Shown here in pieces: positions 51,317-62,684 of a DNA stretch of 64,000 nucleotides (position 1 is its first letter; every line of letters starts with the position of its first letter). Both the position numbers and the translations under genes were made by a program. The stretch comes from Oxyruncus cristatus (taxonomy: Eukaryota > Chordata > Aves > Passeriformes > Cotingidae). Below the pieces are notes generated by a model. The model was given only the letters and a program-made list of their open reading frames with translations, had not been told where the DNA came from and searched no databases. The stretch covers positions 2,065,912-2,129,911 of the forward strand of contig VXAY01002814.1 of assembly GCA_013399855.1 (NCBI GenBank), given 5' to 3'.

Positions 51317-53384
51317 CTAAGAAAACAAGTCTTCTGAGTCTCTCTCAACAAAATGTTACCTAGTTGAATTGCAAACGTTTACTTCAGTTCTTTGTGTACT
51401 CATGGGTACTCCTGAAAGTCCTGATACAAGTTCTAATGATTTTTGAACCAACACAGGAAATGTTGGAATCCCATCTCAGGCAGCATCAATAGATATAATA
51501 AAGGCACCCAAATAGACAGTAATAGATTACAAAATGTGTACACAAGACTGGGGGCAGGCATAAGATTTTTGGCTTAGGTGGATTTTGTTGTTTAATTTGG
51601 GGTTTTTTTCCTTTTCTGAATCAGAACAAAATATCCCATGGCAGTTTTTCAGGATGGCAAGTAGCTGTTACATGCTTGATCCCTACCAAATTCAATTTGG
51701 AACCACATATGCAGCCACCTTTTGCCCACAAATCCATGGTGCTATATTGGTTGTCCAAGGAGCATACCACGCAGTGAAGAGCTTATATCCAAAGTCTTAT
51801 CTGATGACTAATGACAACAACCTTAATGAGATCAGGAGAGACTAGAGGTGCCTTGTGTTAACTGGTTATGGTGAAATATCAACGACAGAGTTGATAGCTA
51901 CTCTCGCAATTTAGAAAATTTTCTAACTGCTTTTACTGAAACTATTAAGACACTAGAAAAACATTCCTAAACAATTACAGTATCACACAATTCTACAAAC
52001 CATTAACAGATTTTGCTTTAATTCACAACATTAGCATTACTTCTGATAGGAAATCCAAGCTCCAAAGTAAAAGCATAGGCAAAATTTTCCTTTTATTTAT
52101 TTTCTTTTATCTGGGCCCAAACTGCTTCCTTTTCTTCACATAGACAGACACACTACATAGTGTGTACATACAGCTTCATCAGTACTTGGCATTCACTACA
52201 CCTACATGCAAAGGGCTCTTCTTTCAGTAAGATTTCTTGCTTTTATCTGTCAATCGGATTATGTACAGGTCATATTTTGGTCTTCAGAGAGAGAATACTG
52301 AATTCTGGATGCTGGTGCATATGGAAGCATGCACATCTGGAGAACGAGAGAGAGGTGATTTCCTTTCAAAGATATCTATTTGACAGCCCCAGAGATGCAG
52401 AGGACCAGATGGTACAGCTTTCAGCTCAACAGCAACTTCCGTGCAATCATATTCTGCTTTAACTTCACCGCTGGGCCAAGGGCTGCATGAGAGACTTGTC
52501 ATTTGTGACTAGCACACTGAAGAACAGGCTAGCAGTCACTACCTCTAATCCTTGGCCAGTACTGAAGCATGTGGACCCTGCTTGCAACACCGGGCACCCA
52601 GAGAAAAGCAGACAGAGAGGAATTTTTGGTTTGGGGTTTGTTTTTTTCCTCCCCTTGTTTTTGCCTGTCAGAAGCCCTTTAGTGCTAATATATCGGTGCT
52701 TCACTCAAGCACGAAACTTTATAAGCCTCCCCCTTCCTAATCTCAGCTAGCACGTCAGAAACATCACTTCATACTAAAAAAGGGAACATCTGCTCAGCAC
52801 TGTATGTCAGGAAGATCTGATAAACACCGCTGCTGGACGCAGAGCCGGAATGAGAGCAGCCGCTTTGAAACTCGTGATCCGCGTGCTGCCAGCCAGACCG
52901 GGACATGCTGGGGTTGCCTTTCCCATCTCCTCAGCTGCACATGGATTGAAAATCCTCATCAGTGGACAAACCCTTTCATAAAATAAAGAAACATTTCTTT
53001 GTTACTCAGGCTTCCAGCTGCAGCAGTTGGCAACTGCTTGCCTCAGAGTCCCATCAAATGCAGTGGGGATCTCCGAAGCAGCAAAAGCCAAAGGGAAGGA
53101 AAAAAATCTTGGAGAAGATGGTTCCATAAATAAAAGAGTACCAGCCTTTTCCTAATTAAAAAGAACAAGATTATAAGTTCAACTGAAGGCTGAATTCCTG
53201 TAACTGACCCTTTAAGGATGAGTTCACTATCACTGAATGTCTGCACAAAGCTTGAAAACCGATCCTTATCAAGTGCTTAAGCAAGACGAAACTTCCCTCC
53301 ACAAAACACTTAAAAGTTGCAGTCTTGTCTTGAAAAATATAAAAAGAGATACACAAAAAAAAAAAAAAAAGGAGGAAAAAAAAA

Positions 53385-53486
53385 NNNNNNNNNNNNNNNN
53401 NNNNNNNNNNNNNNNNNNNNNNNNNNNNNNNNNNNNNNNNNNNNNNNNNNNNNNNNNNNNNNNNNNNNNNNNNNNNNNNNNNNNNN
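53385..53486. other. Assembly gap (102 N)
   Basis: A run of N, preceded by A-rich sequence with a GGAGG interruption (53355-53384) that probably caused the break. Open frames spanning it are meaningless. Confidence 0.99.
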
Positions 53487-55786
53487 CCCAACTGCTCAGC
53501 CTCTACCGTAGGATCAGCAAGGAAAACAATCCTGGAACGTGCCCTGCTACAGATTTTCTCTTTAGACTTGTGAATTTTATTATGTAGTTTGGTTTTAACT
53601 AGGAAGAATCCCGTGCTCTAAATTTTTCAAGGTTCTGTACCTAAAGATGAGGAGAAAACACCAGGTTGGCCCCAGTGCTGAGGAATGCTTACAAAGACCT
53701 TGCTCTGTCCTGAACTCAAGGACAGCACCCCCTTGGACAGGGAAACAGTTTCCACACTCCCCTAATTGAAAGCCATAAAGATACATGCTGTCAAATGTTT
53801 TTCCAAGTTCATCAAGGTGTTTCAGACTATTTGGCTGAAAGAGGTTGGTGCTGGAGACAGCTCAAGCCTCATTTGAATCTCCAGTGAGGGCTATGAACAC
53901 AAGACAGCAGTGGTCCACAGGTCACTGACGGCTCAGCTGCTTGTAAGTGGTCTGCATAACCACATTTTCTTTATATCAATTTCAATCAAAAATCTAATAG
54001 ATAAGGTGCATAGTGGTCCTTGAAAAATTCTGAGGGCTGACTACACACCTAGATATTGCTACAGAAGACAAAGAAAGCCCACACTTCCAAGGTACTGTGA
54101 ACAGAAGTCAGAGTAGCCTTCACTAAGCATCAAAAATAAAATAAATTTTTTTTCACCAGTTAAGCAAAGATAAAATAATAGGAGAGCTCTAGGCACATTT
54201 GGTGGTAAATCAAGGGACAGAAATTAGCACAATGCTGAGCAGGTCATGGACTATCCAAGTACAGAACATCCCACCAGCCATCGAGTTTTTCAAAAATGTA
54301 GCTTGAAAAATTTTTACTTTAGTACTTTTCCCCCTGCTTTTTATTTAAACATGAAATAATTTCCCAAAGTCACTCTTTATTCTGGTTTAAAATTTCCCCT
54401 CAATTTACCTTAAAGTGACAGTACACCAAAAATCCAAAAAATAAAGGTAAAACTTGGGAAGCAAAGAAAACATGTGCAGACAGATTCTAGAGTATTGTGA
54501 GCAGCTGACCTAGTTTAGGCTTTTAGAAGCACTTATCTTCACTATTTCCATATATGCCAATTATTCCCCAAAAATTTCTCCCATGGTGACATTTTTGCTT
54601 AAAATAATATAAAATCTTGTATTAACTGAGTTTTCATGCTCCTTGGAAAATATACGCGTTATACTGTAAATCCCATATAGACCTGATTATCTCAAGCTAA
54701 ATAATAAGCTTATATAATATGTTAATACAGATCCACAGGCATCTGCTTAAGTTGTGTAAGCAGTGTCAAATAACAACTCGTAGACCCAGACAAAAGAGTG
54801 TTTTCTGAAGTCCACATGCCAGTATCTTTAAAACATTATTTAAAATACTTATTACCAAATATTCAATTCCCTGCCATGTAGCAAGGTCAGCTACAAAGTT
54901 ATTTTAATCCCCAAGAAAGGGAAGTAATTGCAAAAAAACCCCAAAACCACTGCATTCTCTGTTTAAAACAGAAGTGTCATTACAGTACAGATACAAACTG
55001 CCTTTAAGTTATCATGGCAATAGGCCTTACCCATGTGAGCTAATCCCCATAGTCATGATTTTTAAGCCCAGCTCCAAAACAGGTCCCCAGGCACCAGGTG
55101 GGCTGGTTGGCAGGTGACAAACACTGTGCCTGGCACCCAGGGCATGGCTCTTTGCTTCACTCACGCAGCGTGCCACGCCCTCCGCAAGGGGATGGACCCA
55201 AATGAACAAGTCTATCATGGGGTGGCAGACCTATACATACACAGCTAATTCTACAGGTAAAAAACCCAATGAAACCTAACACTGCAGGTTTATGAGACAG
55301 GATGAATCATCCAACATCACAGGACAGCCAAACTCAGGGTGCCTCATGCTCTTCACCTCTCTTCTCCTTCCCACCAACACTTTCCAGCTACTTTATGCCT
55401 ATTTTCATGATGATCAAACCTGCCTTCCCCAAGAGCTGATTCAATGAACATGACAGGAATCTAGCCCAGCTACGCAGGTTCCTGTTGGCCTTTGGTGCAC
55501 TTGATAGCAGGGAGGAAGGCCTGGGGAGCACCTAGGCTGACTCCCACCAAGGGCAGTGGGTAACCTGTACCCCCATCCTACTGTGGGCAGTAGGGAGCCT
55601 CCAGATTTGACTGTGCTCATGAAATCACAGACTGCCTGCAAAGACCTTCCTAGAAGGAGATGCTGCCAATTTTAGAAAATGTGTTGGCTGTGTAAATGCA
55701 GTTTCCTTCTAATCCAAAATCAGCACAACAGCAACACAAACTACTACTTTCAAAAGCCCCTATGCATTTTCACTTTGAATAAGTAT

Positions 55787-55800
55787 TTCCATGGTGGGAA
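55787..55800. repeat. Target-site duplication, low-coordinate copy
   Basis: ttccatggtgggaa, matching 56041-56055 except for one inserted A. It abuts the 3' end of the retrotransposon copy. Confidence 0.85.
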
Positions 55801-56040
55801 TCATGGCTAGGCTTCACAAATGAAGATTAGAGAAGGACTCTACCCACGCCTGCTACAAGCACGTTGGTGGTTAAGAAGGCCAATGTGAGACAGACAAGTC
55901 CAGTTACAAAAGGCAGCAGAAAGTCTCCTTAGGCAGTATTGGCACGACTTGGTTCTTTCTGCATTGCCTTTTCTCCTCAAGAACGATTCTGTGTGTGCCC
56001 TCAAAAGAAGCAGCAGCATTATAAATAGTGTGTCTCCATG
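55801..56040 (-). mobile_element. 5'-truncated non-LTR retrotransposon copy, same family as 45931-46151 and 33028-33973
   Basis: A 240-bp minus-strand copy. Its 5' part, starting catggagacacactattta, matches the plus-strand remnant at about 33871-33945 closely. Its 3' part matches the copy at 45931-46151 (CNWTCLSHIGLLNHQRACSR, then a stop, and a 3' UTR ending GCCTAGCCATGA). It therefore bridges the two others and shows all three belong to one family. A one-base loss breaks the zinc-finger frame near the first Cys. It is flanked by a direct repeat, ttccatggtgg plus gaa (55787-55800), against the same with an extra A at 56041-56055. No poly-A tail. Non-functional. Confidence 0.9.
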
Positions 56041-56055
56041 TTCCATGGTGGAGAA
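56041..56055. repeat. Target-site duplication, high-coordinate copy
   Basis: ttccatggtggagaa, the second copy of the duplication, abutting the truncated 5' end of the element. Confidence 0.85.
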
Positions 56056-56126
56056 CACAAAAAAATCACAGCATAGCAACTGCTCTGGTTACCAAAAAGG
56101 CATCATGCAATACCTCACTAAGTTTC

Positions 56127-56178
56127 ATGCATATACATATATGTGCAAATGTAAATACATATATACACACACACACAT
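56127..56178. repeat. AT/CA-rich microsatellite
   Basis: Imperfect alternating purine-pyrimidine sequence ending in a (CA)n run at 56164-56177. Confidence 0.85.
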
Positions 56179-58580
56179 GTTCTCCAGAACTCTTTGATCT
56201 GTACATTGACAAAACATTCAGTGGAAGTGAGAACAATGAATCACACTTTAGTCATATAAAGGTATTTGTTGCACATTTGAAGAGCATGCAAGAGATGGTT
56301 GTTTTTGAACACAGAAGCTTTTTCTGAGGGAATTTCATTTACTTTCCTCAGCACTACTAAAATCACCATTTACAATGACAGGACATTGCAGTCATGACAC
56401 ACGGTCTCTTAAAACTGCTTCCCTAACCAGTGTTCCTGTAAGCCCACACTTTACTCCTCAGATAGCACCGCAAGACTGGAGCTACCTCCTTTTTAAGTGG
56501 TAACCACACTGCACTTCAGTACTCCTCTTGCCTTCTCATCTCCATTTCCTGTGTTAAACTCCTGGAAACTGCATTTACAGCTACACTGAAAGAATCATCT
56601 TAGACCTGATGTGAGAGAAGTCTTAAGTTTGAATAAGTTTATTAATTTATTAAAAGCATACATTGCCACTTCAACTCATCAGCGTATTTAGGACCTCATG
56701 GCACAGTCCTTTGCATACCATAAAATTACTTACTCTTGTTGAACTAACATAATGCTTTTTATCCAGAATAATTTTTCAAGGAGACTGAAGGAGTCACTCA
56801 ATGCTTTTTTTACCAGCTCAGCTCTCAGCCCAAGTTAGACTTAGATTTAGTTTTCACGGCGGGGGTGAGCGGTAGAGGTGGAAATGCTATTTAAAAAAAG
56901 TTGAAAATGGGGGTCGGGAAGTTTTGTTTACTGTTCAGACTAAAAAGACCCCAAGTAAATCCTGTTTGGTTTACAGATTCTTATTATCACCCCAGGTTAC
57001 TCTTAGGGCATCTTTTTATGGGACAAGATGCACGTATACAAGATGCTACAGATGTGAAAACTATTGCAGACAGTTTCTCTACCCATTCACCTTGCAAGAC
57101 CACCATCCTATCTGAAGACCTAAAATAACTTATCAAACCACATACCTCACCTACATAACTAATGCAACAGGGTGGTTTGCTGAAATATCCCCGTATGTCC
57201 AGAGAGACACTTAAAAATACATAGCAAGTATAAAATCAAAGTCTTCTGGTCCCAGCCAGAAGAGGTTGCCTGTACACAAATATCCTGAAGTAGAAGAGCT
57301 TGGGGTAAACTCTTCTTGCATCAGTGTGAAATGCTGTCCTGCTCTGCACTCACTGAACTTTCTTCAATATAAAGCAGAGAGATGACCATTTGTCAGCTAG
57401 TAATGAAAAAAAAAATACCCAAACCACTAAAGAACTGAAATTTATGATCTGAAATGTCCAATCCTTTCCTTCAAAAGCAGCAGTATTTTCATTCTAATAT
57501 AGCAATGCAGCACCTGCACCCACGCAGTACATGGACATCTGCCCTGAACTTCCGAACACCTGTAAGCAACTCAAGACCAGTAACAGCAGCTTTAACCAAG
57601 CTCATAGATCCCAGGCTTCACTAATAAATATAAAAAATAAACATATTCTCATCAGTAACATCCAGAGGTTCATTTTCCGGGCACAGTATCTGTCCACATC
57701 AAGTGCATGGGTTTTTTCATGCTGCTGTTTCTATAAAACTGTCAATATTCAGACAACTAAATAAACAAATCTGCTCTTCAAGTCAACTACTTTTGGATTG
57801 AAATTATGAAAAGCAGAAACTATCTTTGTTTTTTCCTCCCCAAACTGGAAGAAATTGAACTTTGCCCTCTCAATAAGGCTGACTCAACAGGATGAGTACA
57901 ATACAAGCACAGAGGTCAAGTGCCCTAAGAAATCTGTTTTGAACATCCACACAAAAAGGCTGACCAGAAGCAACAGAAAAAATTTTAACTAAATTTTAAC
58001 AAGCTCAGTGCTTATACCACACTCTAAACAGAGTCTGTTTTCAAAGTGTGATGTTACATACTAAACTCAGCTGTTAAGACAATACTGAAGTGTGAAAAAC
58101 AACCAAGCCACCTTCCACTAGTCCACAGGCCATTCCACCACAGCTCAGTGTTGCCATCATCACAGTGAAGTTACCTTGAAGCAAGATTACTTAAAGCAGA
58201 AATTCCAGGTCCATAAGCCTAGACAAATATTTTTTGGAATATTCGCAAGAAGTTGAGGATCTGGGACTTTTGAAATGCTTGGCCTTGGTTTCCTAAGCCT
58301 GTAACTATCAGTTAAAGTGCAGCTTAGAACTCAAGATAAATGGTTTGCACTAATGTGGGTCCATAGCTATATTCTCCCCTTTTACAACCTGTTAACGTTA
58401 TTACTGCTAATTTATAGGGCAAGAGAAATTTAGCAGCTGATAAAGTGAGCTTGTCCTTAGGCAAATAATTTGGTGGCTTTTAAGTGAGACTTCAGATTAA
58501 CCCTGTTTACCTAACACAGCATGTTCTCTTTAATGTTTTACACAAAAAACACCACTTAAAGTTTATTCACATCTTCCTTT

Positions 58581-58593
58581 AAAAAAAAAAAAA
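58581..58593. repeat. poly-A run
   Basis: Thirteen A, about 300 bases from the CR1 3' end and not part of it. Confidence 0.85.
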
Positions 58594-58890
58594 GAAAAAT
58601 AGGCCTCTTGTTAAACACACTTAATGGAAGAGAAACTGATGGTGGGAATATGTAATCATACCACACCTGGCCAGTGCCACAGTACAGCAGGTGCCCCATG
58701 CCCTGCCTGATCTTCCACTCCCCTGAACACAGTAATCCAGCCCTGAAACAATACCAGCCACACATGGGAAACAACAGACACTCACAGACTCTGTCGGAAT
58801 TAAAATCTCAGAATTATTTAAGGAAAATTGGGACTAGAAAGATTATTTTGTATCAGTTGCCAGCAGAATGAACAAATGCTTCCTCCTCTT

Positions 58891-59696
58891 AGAATCACAG
58901 AACCATAAAATGGTTTGGGTTAGATGGGACCTGCCTTGGGCAGAGACACCTCCCACTAACTCCTTGCTGCTCAATGCCCCATCCAACCTGGCCTTGAACA
59001 CTGCCAGGGATGGAGCATCCACAGCTTCTCTGGGCAACCTGTTCTAGTGTCTCACCACGCTCATAGTACAGAATTTCTTCCATATATCTAACCTAAATTG
59101 CCCCTCTTTCAGTTTGAACCTATTATTCCTTGTCCTGTCGCTACAGTTCCTGTAAAGAGTCCCGCTCTGGTTTTCTTGTAAGCCCCTTCAGATACTGAAA
59201 GGTTGCTATGAGGTCTCCACACAACCTTCTCCAGGCTGAAAAGCCTCAACTTTCTCAGCTTGTCTTCACAGGGAAGGTGTTCTTCCCCTTACCAACTTCA
59301 TGGTCTCCTCTGGACCTGCTCCAACAGCTCCATATGCTTCCTGTGTTGGGGGCACCAGGACTATACACAGTATTCCAGGTGGGATCTCATGAGAGCAAAG
59401 CAGAGGGGGAGAATCACCTCCATCAACCTGCTGGTCACAGCACTTTTGCTGCAGTCCAGGATAGGGCTGGCTTTCTGGGCTGCAAGTGCATATTGCCAGC
59501 TCATACTGAGTTTTTCACCAACCATCACCCCCAAGTTCTTCTCCACAGGGCTGCTCTCAATCACTTCTCCACCAATTGTGCAGGTGTGCTCGGGATTGCC
59601 CCAACTGAGGTGTAGGACCTTGCACTTGGCTTTGTTGAACTTCAAGGTTTTCACAGGCTCCCCTCTCAAGCCTGTCAGTGTCCCTCTGGTGGCATG
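58891..59696 (-). mobile_element. CR1 LINE, 5'-truncated
   Basis: Read on the plus strand it begins agaatcacagaaccataaaa with tggtttgggtt soon after, the reverse complement of the usual bird CR1 3' end. It continues through recognisable CR1 stretches (catccaacctggccttgaac, ctctgggcaacctgttc, gctttctgggctgcaag) to about 59696. On the minus strand 59361-59669 encodes the end of the CR1 reverse transcriptase, with LKFNKAKCKVLHL, ESSPVEKNLGVMV, LAAQKASPILDC and MRSHLEYCV. The endonuclease and most of the RT are missing, as is normal for truncated CR1 copies. Its sense strand is the same as TGFBR3. Many substitutions suggest an old copy. Confidence 0.95.
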
Positions 59697-62271
59697 TTCA
59701 AGAACACCTTTGCCAGTCTTTGTTTCATACCTCTTTCATTATAACATCCTTGGGCTGCATCATTTGGGCCATAGCAATCCATCCTGCTTGATTTACAAGC
59801 ATCCAAGCTCAGCTCTTCCTAGCTGTATAAACACTGTGTGTCACTAGGTCATCACAACAGAAGTCTATGTTGCCAGAAGATAAAACACGTCATGCTTGTT
59901 AACACACAAGTGTTATCTTGTTTGACCAGATACTACCAAGTGTGCAATCACAGTGACACCCAGCCCTGTGAACCTTGCGGGAAGCCAATTATAGGTGAGA
60001 AAAAAAAGTATATGCACCAAAAAATGTTTATAAATACAGAAGCGCCAGTCTTGAAAGACTGAAAGAGCTTTACCACAAAAATCTACCTAGTTTTTTTAGG
60101 TGACAAATATGTTTGTTTTCAACAGATGTTGCTTTAATTAAATACTACCTATGTTTGTCATGTGCTTTTAAACAGAAATTGATTTTCTTGGTAGGCATCC
60201 TGTAGCTATGCTGTAGCCTTCAACTCACAAAACTTTTGTCTTTTAAAGGTTATGTTTTCAACCTAAAATTGAGTTTCAGGCCCCTTCTGTGCCTAAGTGC
60301 AATAGCATTCAGAAAGAAGCCTATAAGCAGTAATACAATGCTAAAGAACTATTTTTTCTTATGTCAGAAATTTGCTAGTGCATTATACACTCACCTGGTT
60401 TTAAATTAAAAGCTCATTTGGGGTTTGCATGAGAATTTCAATACTTCTTTTCCCCTTCTAAACTGTAAGGTTCTGTGGGAATTCTGTTTTTCTTTTTAAA
60501 CCAGATGCCTTGGTTTTAGGTAGTCTGCTTTGTTAAAAAAAGTCTAAAGGGCATTATCCACACAAAGAGCTGAAGGTCATTACCCAACTGTGCTCATTAT
60601 CTCATTATATGGTCTAATTCGGTAATGTGTTTTCTTCCGGGATGTGATAATTACTTTTGTGTTTCTTTGTTTTTAACAAAACCTTGGAGATACTGAAATC
60701 TTTTAAGGAAACAGTGAATCATTTTGGAAGGCTGTGTGCAGTAAGAGTCAAAGTTACGACCCTTTGTAGTTCTTACAATTTTATGGCCTCCTCTTCCCAA
60801 AGCAATCTGCTCTTGGATCCCTGCTTTTAGTAAAACAGCTCCTAAAAAATAAGTACCAATAAACTGAAATTTTCTGGTGAGGAACATCTCCATATACACA
60901 TTCAGAAAATGAAAATTCACTCTAAATAAGCCACAAAATCCACAGAGAGACTATGTGCTTTCCTTTCCACAGAGGATTCAAATAATGGTAATAACTTACT
61001 TTAATCAAGTTAGGGCCAGCAAGTATGTGTACTGCAACACAGCCAAGTCCTGAAATCATTACCTTAAACCCAGCACACACGCTGAACACTTTAGCAGCAC
61101 ACACTGCCTTCAACTCCCATTGAAATGTGTAGATTCTTGTGGGGATGTTGGGGTTTTATTATCTCACAAGGTCAAGCTCTTAGTCCTTCATCAGGCAAGA
61201 ATCCAGATGAGGTCCATGGGAGATTTGCCAGAGAAAGGACCAAAGGGAGAGCAAGAAAGGATGACTCTAAACAACTTGGGAGCAGAACTTTATTACAGAG
61301 AACAGAGAGAGCTTGCATATTGTACGCCTGATTCATAGGGAGTAATTTAGCTCACGCAGATGGCAGCCACATGTAAAAAGATCTGGCCGTATATATCCTA
61401 TACTTGCGCCTTGTCTTCACAGAAAAGAGAAAGGCATCAGCGGATAAGCATGATTTCAATTACTAAAAATGTACATTTTGACAGACTAAGTCCAGTAATG
61501 AGATTTTCAAAACTGTTAAAGTTTGGAACATAAAGGAATATATATTCAATTGTAAAATAAAACTCTTACTAACTAATACACCCTTGAGGTTCTTTTCTGC
61601 TCTCCAGAACCCCACCGGAAAGTAAACAAACCCCACATGGAAACAAAATTATTCTCAACAAACAAGTAAAATTCCTCACTCAGGAAATGTCTCTCAGAAG
61701 GCCATCTGCAATATCAGCCAGAGCTCTGAAACCAATCACTCGCTAATGTATCTCTTTCCACTCGCCTTGAGGTAAAGTTTTATTTCAGGAGTTTCTTACT
61801 AAACGCTACCACTCACTTTTCTTTCTATCTAGGCAACAACTCACACCCCACTCATTACAGTCCTTCTTCCCTTTCAAAATACCAAAGGATTTTCTCCTCC
61901 TTGACTTCCTTCTGCTCATTACGTGCTTATTAAGTACGTGCCCCTTGTGTTATTATAATGGATTTCTCCCCATATAATTCTACAAGAGCATTAGAAAAAA
62001 TGCAGAGATGTGGTTCTACAAGAGTTAACTGAGTCCAAACTTTCTTAATGTACTGACCAGCTGCTTGTTAGCTGTAACCAGAAGGAGCATGCACATTGGC
62101 AGTTAACTGTTAAATGCATTTTCAAAACTAAGCTGAAAACAATTTGAGCTCTGGACATAAGTACAGTGTATACTCCCAGGTGAGCATCAGATATAAAAGG
62201 AGAACTGAGATGGCCTCCATATGAAATCACAATGGCTCTTCTCCTCCAATAATCTTTTATTAACTTTTGCC

Positions 62272-62285
62272 TTTTTTTTTTTTTT
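62272..62285. repeat. poly-T run
   Basis: Fourteen T. No element body was recognised beside it. Confidence 0.85.
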
Positions 62286-62668
62286 ACGGGAAGTTAGGGA
62301 AAGGAGTTTTAACTCAGGAAATAAGTCATTTGTGCCCAATGCTAACATAGCATTTATAAGGCATGTATCTTGGTATCATTGCGGCATGGAAAAAAAGTCT
62401 CAGGGAACCTCAAAGTCGACTCAGGTTTCACAAAAATATAAAATGTTCACACACATATCTGAAGTACTTCCCTTTCAGAGACCCCACAGGTGTTGAAATC
62501 CCCCTCCCTGTATGGCAAGGGTTCAACTCCCATTTAAGGGCTTGCGTGAAGAAGGCAAGAGGCCCCTTGACACTACAGACTGCCGGTGATGGAGTACAAT
62601 TTGTTGTCTTTTCCAGTACAGGAAAACTCCAGTTGCTCCTCCTTGAACAACCCAACAAACAGGACTTC

Positions 62669-62684
62669 AAAAAAAAAAAAAAAA
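62669..62684. repeat. poly-A run
   Basis: Sixteen A. No element body was recognised upstream. Confidence 0.85.

Noticed and set aside
53171..53587. Open frames running through the N gap
   Set aside because: Unknown bases translated as X; no evidence of coding.
59260..59847. Plus-strand open frame of 195 codons, longest in the window
   Set aside because: It is the antisense of the CR1 element, whose minus strand carries the real RT fragment.
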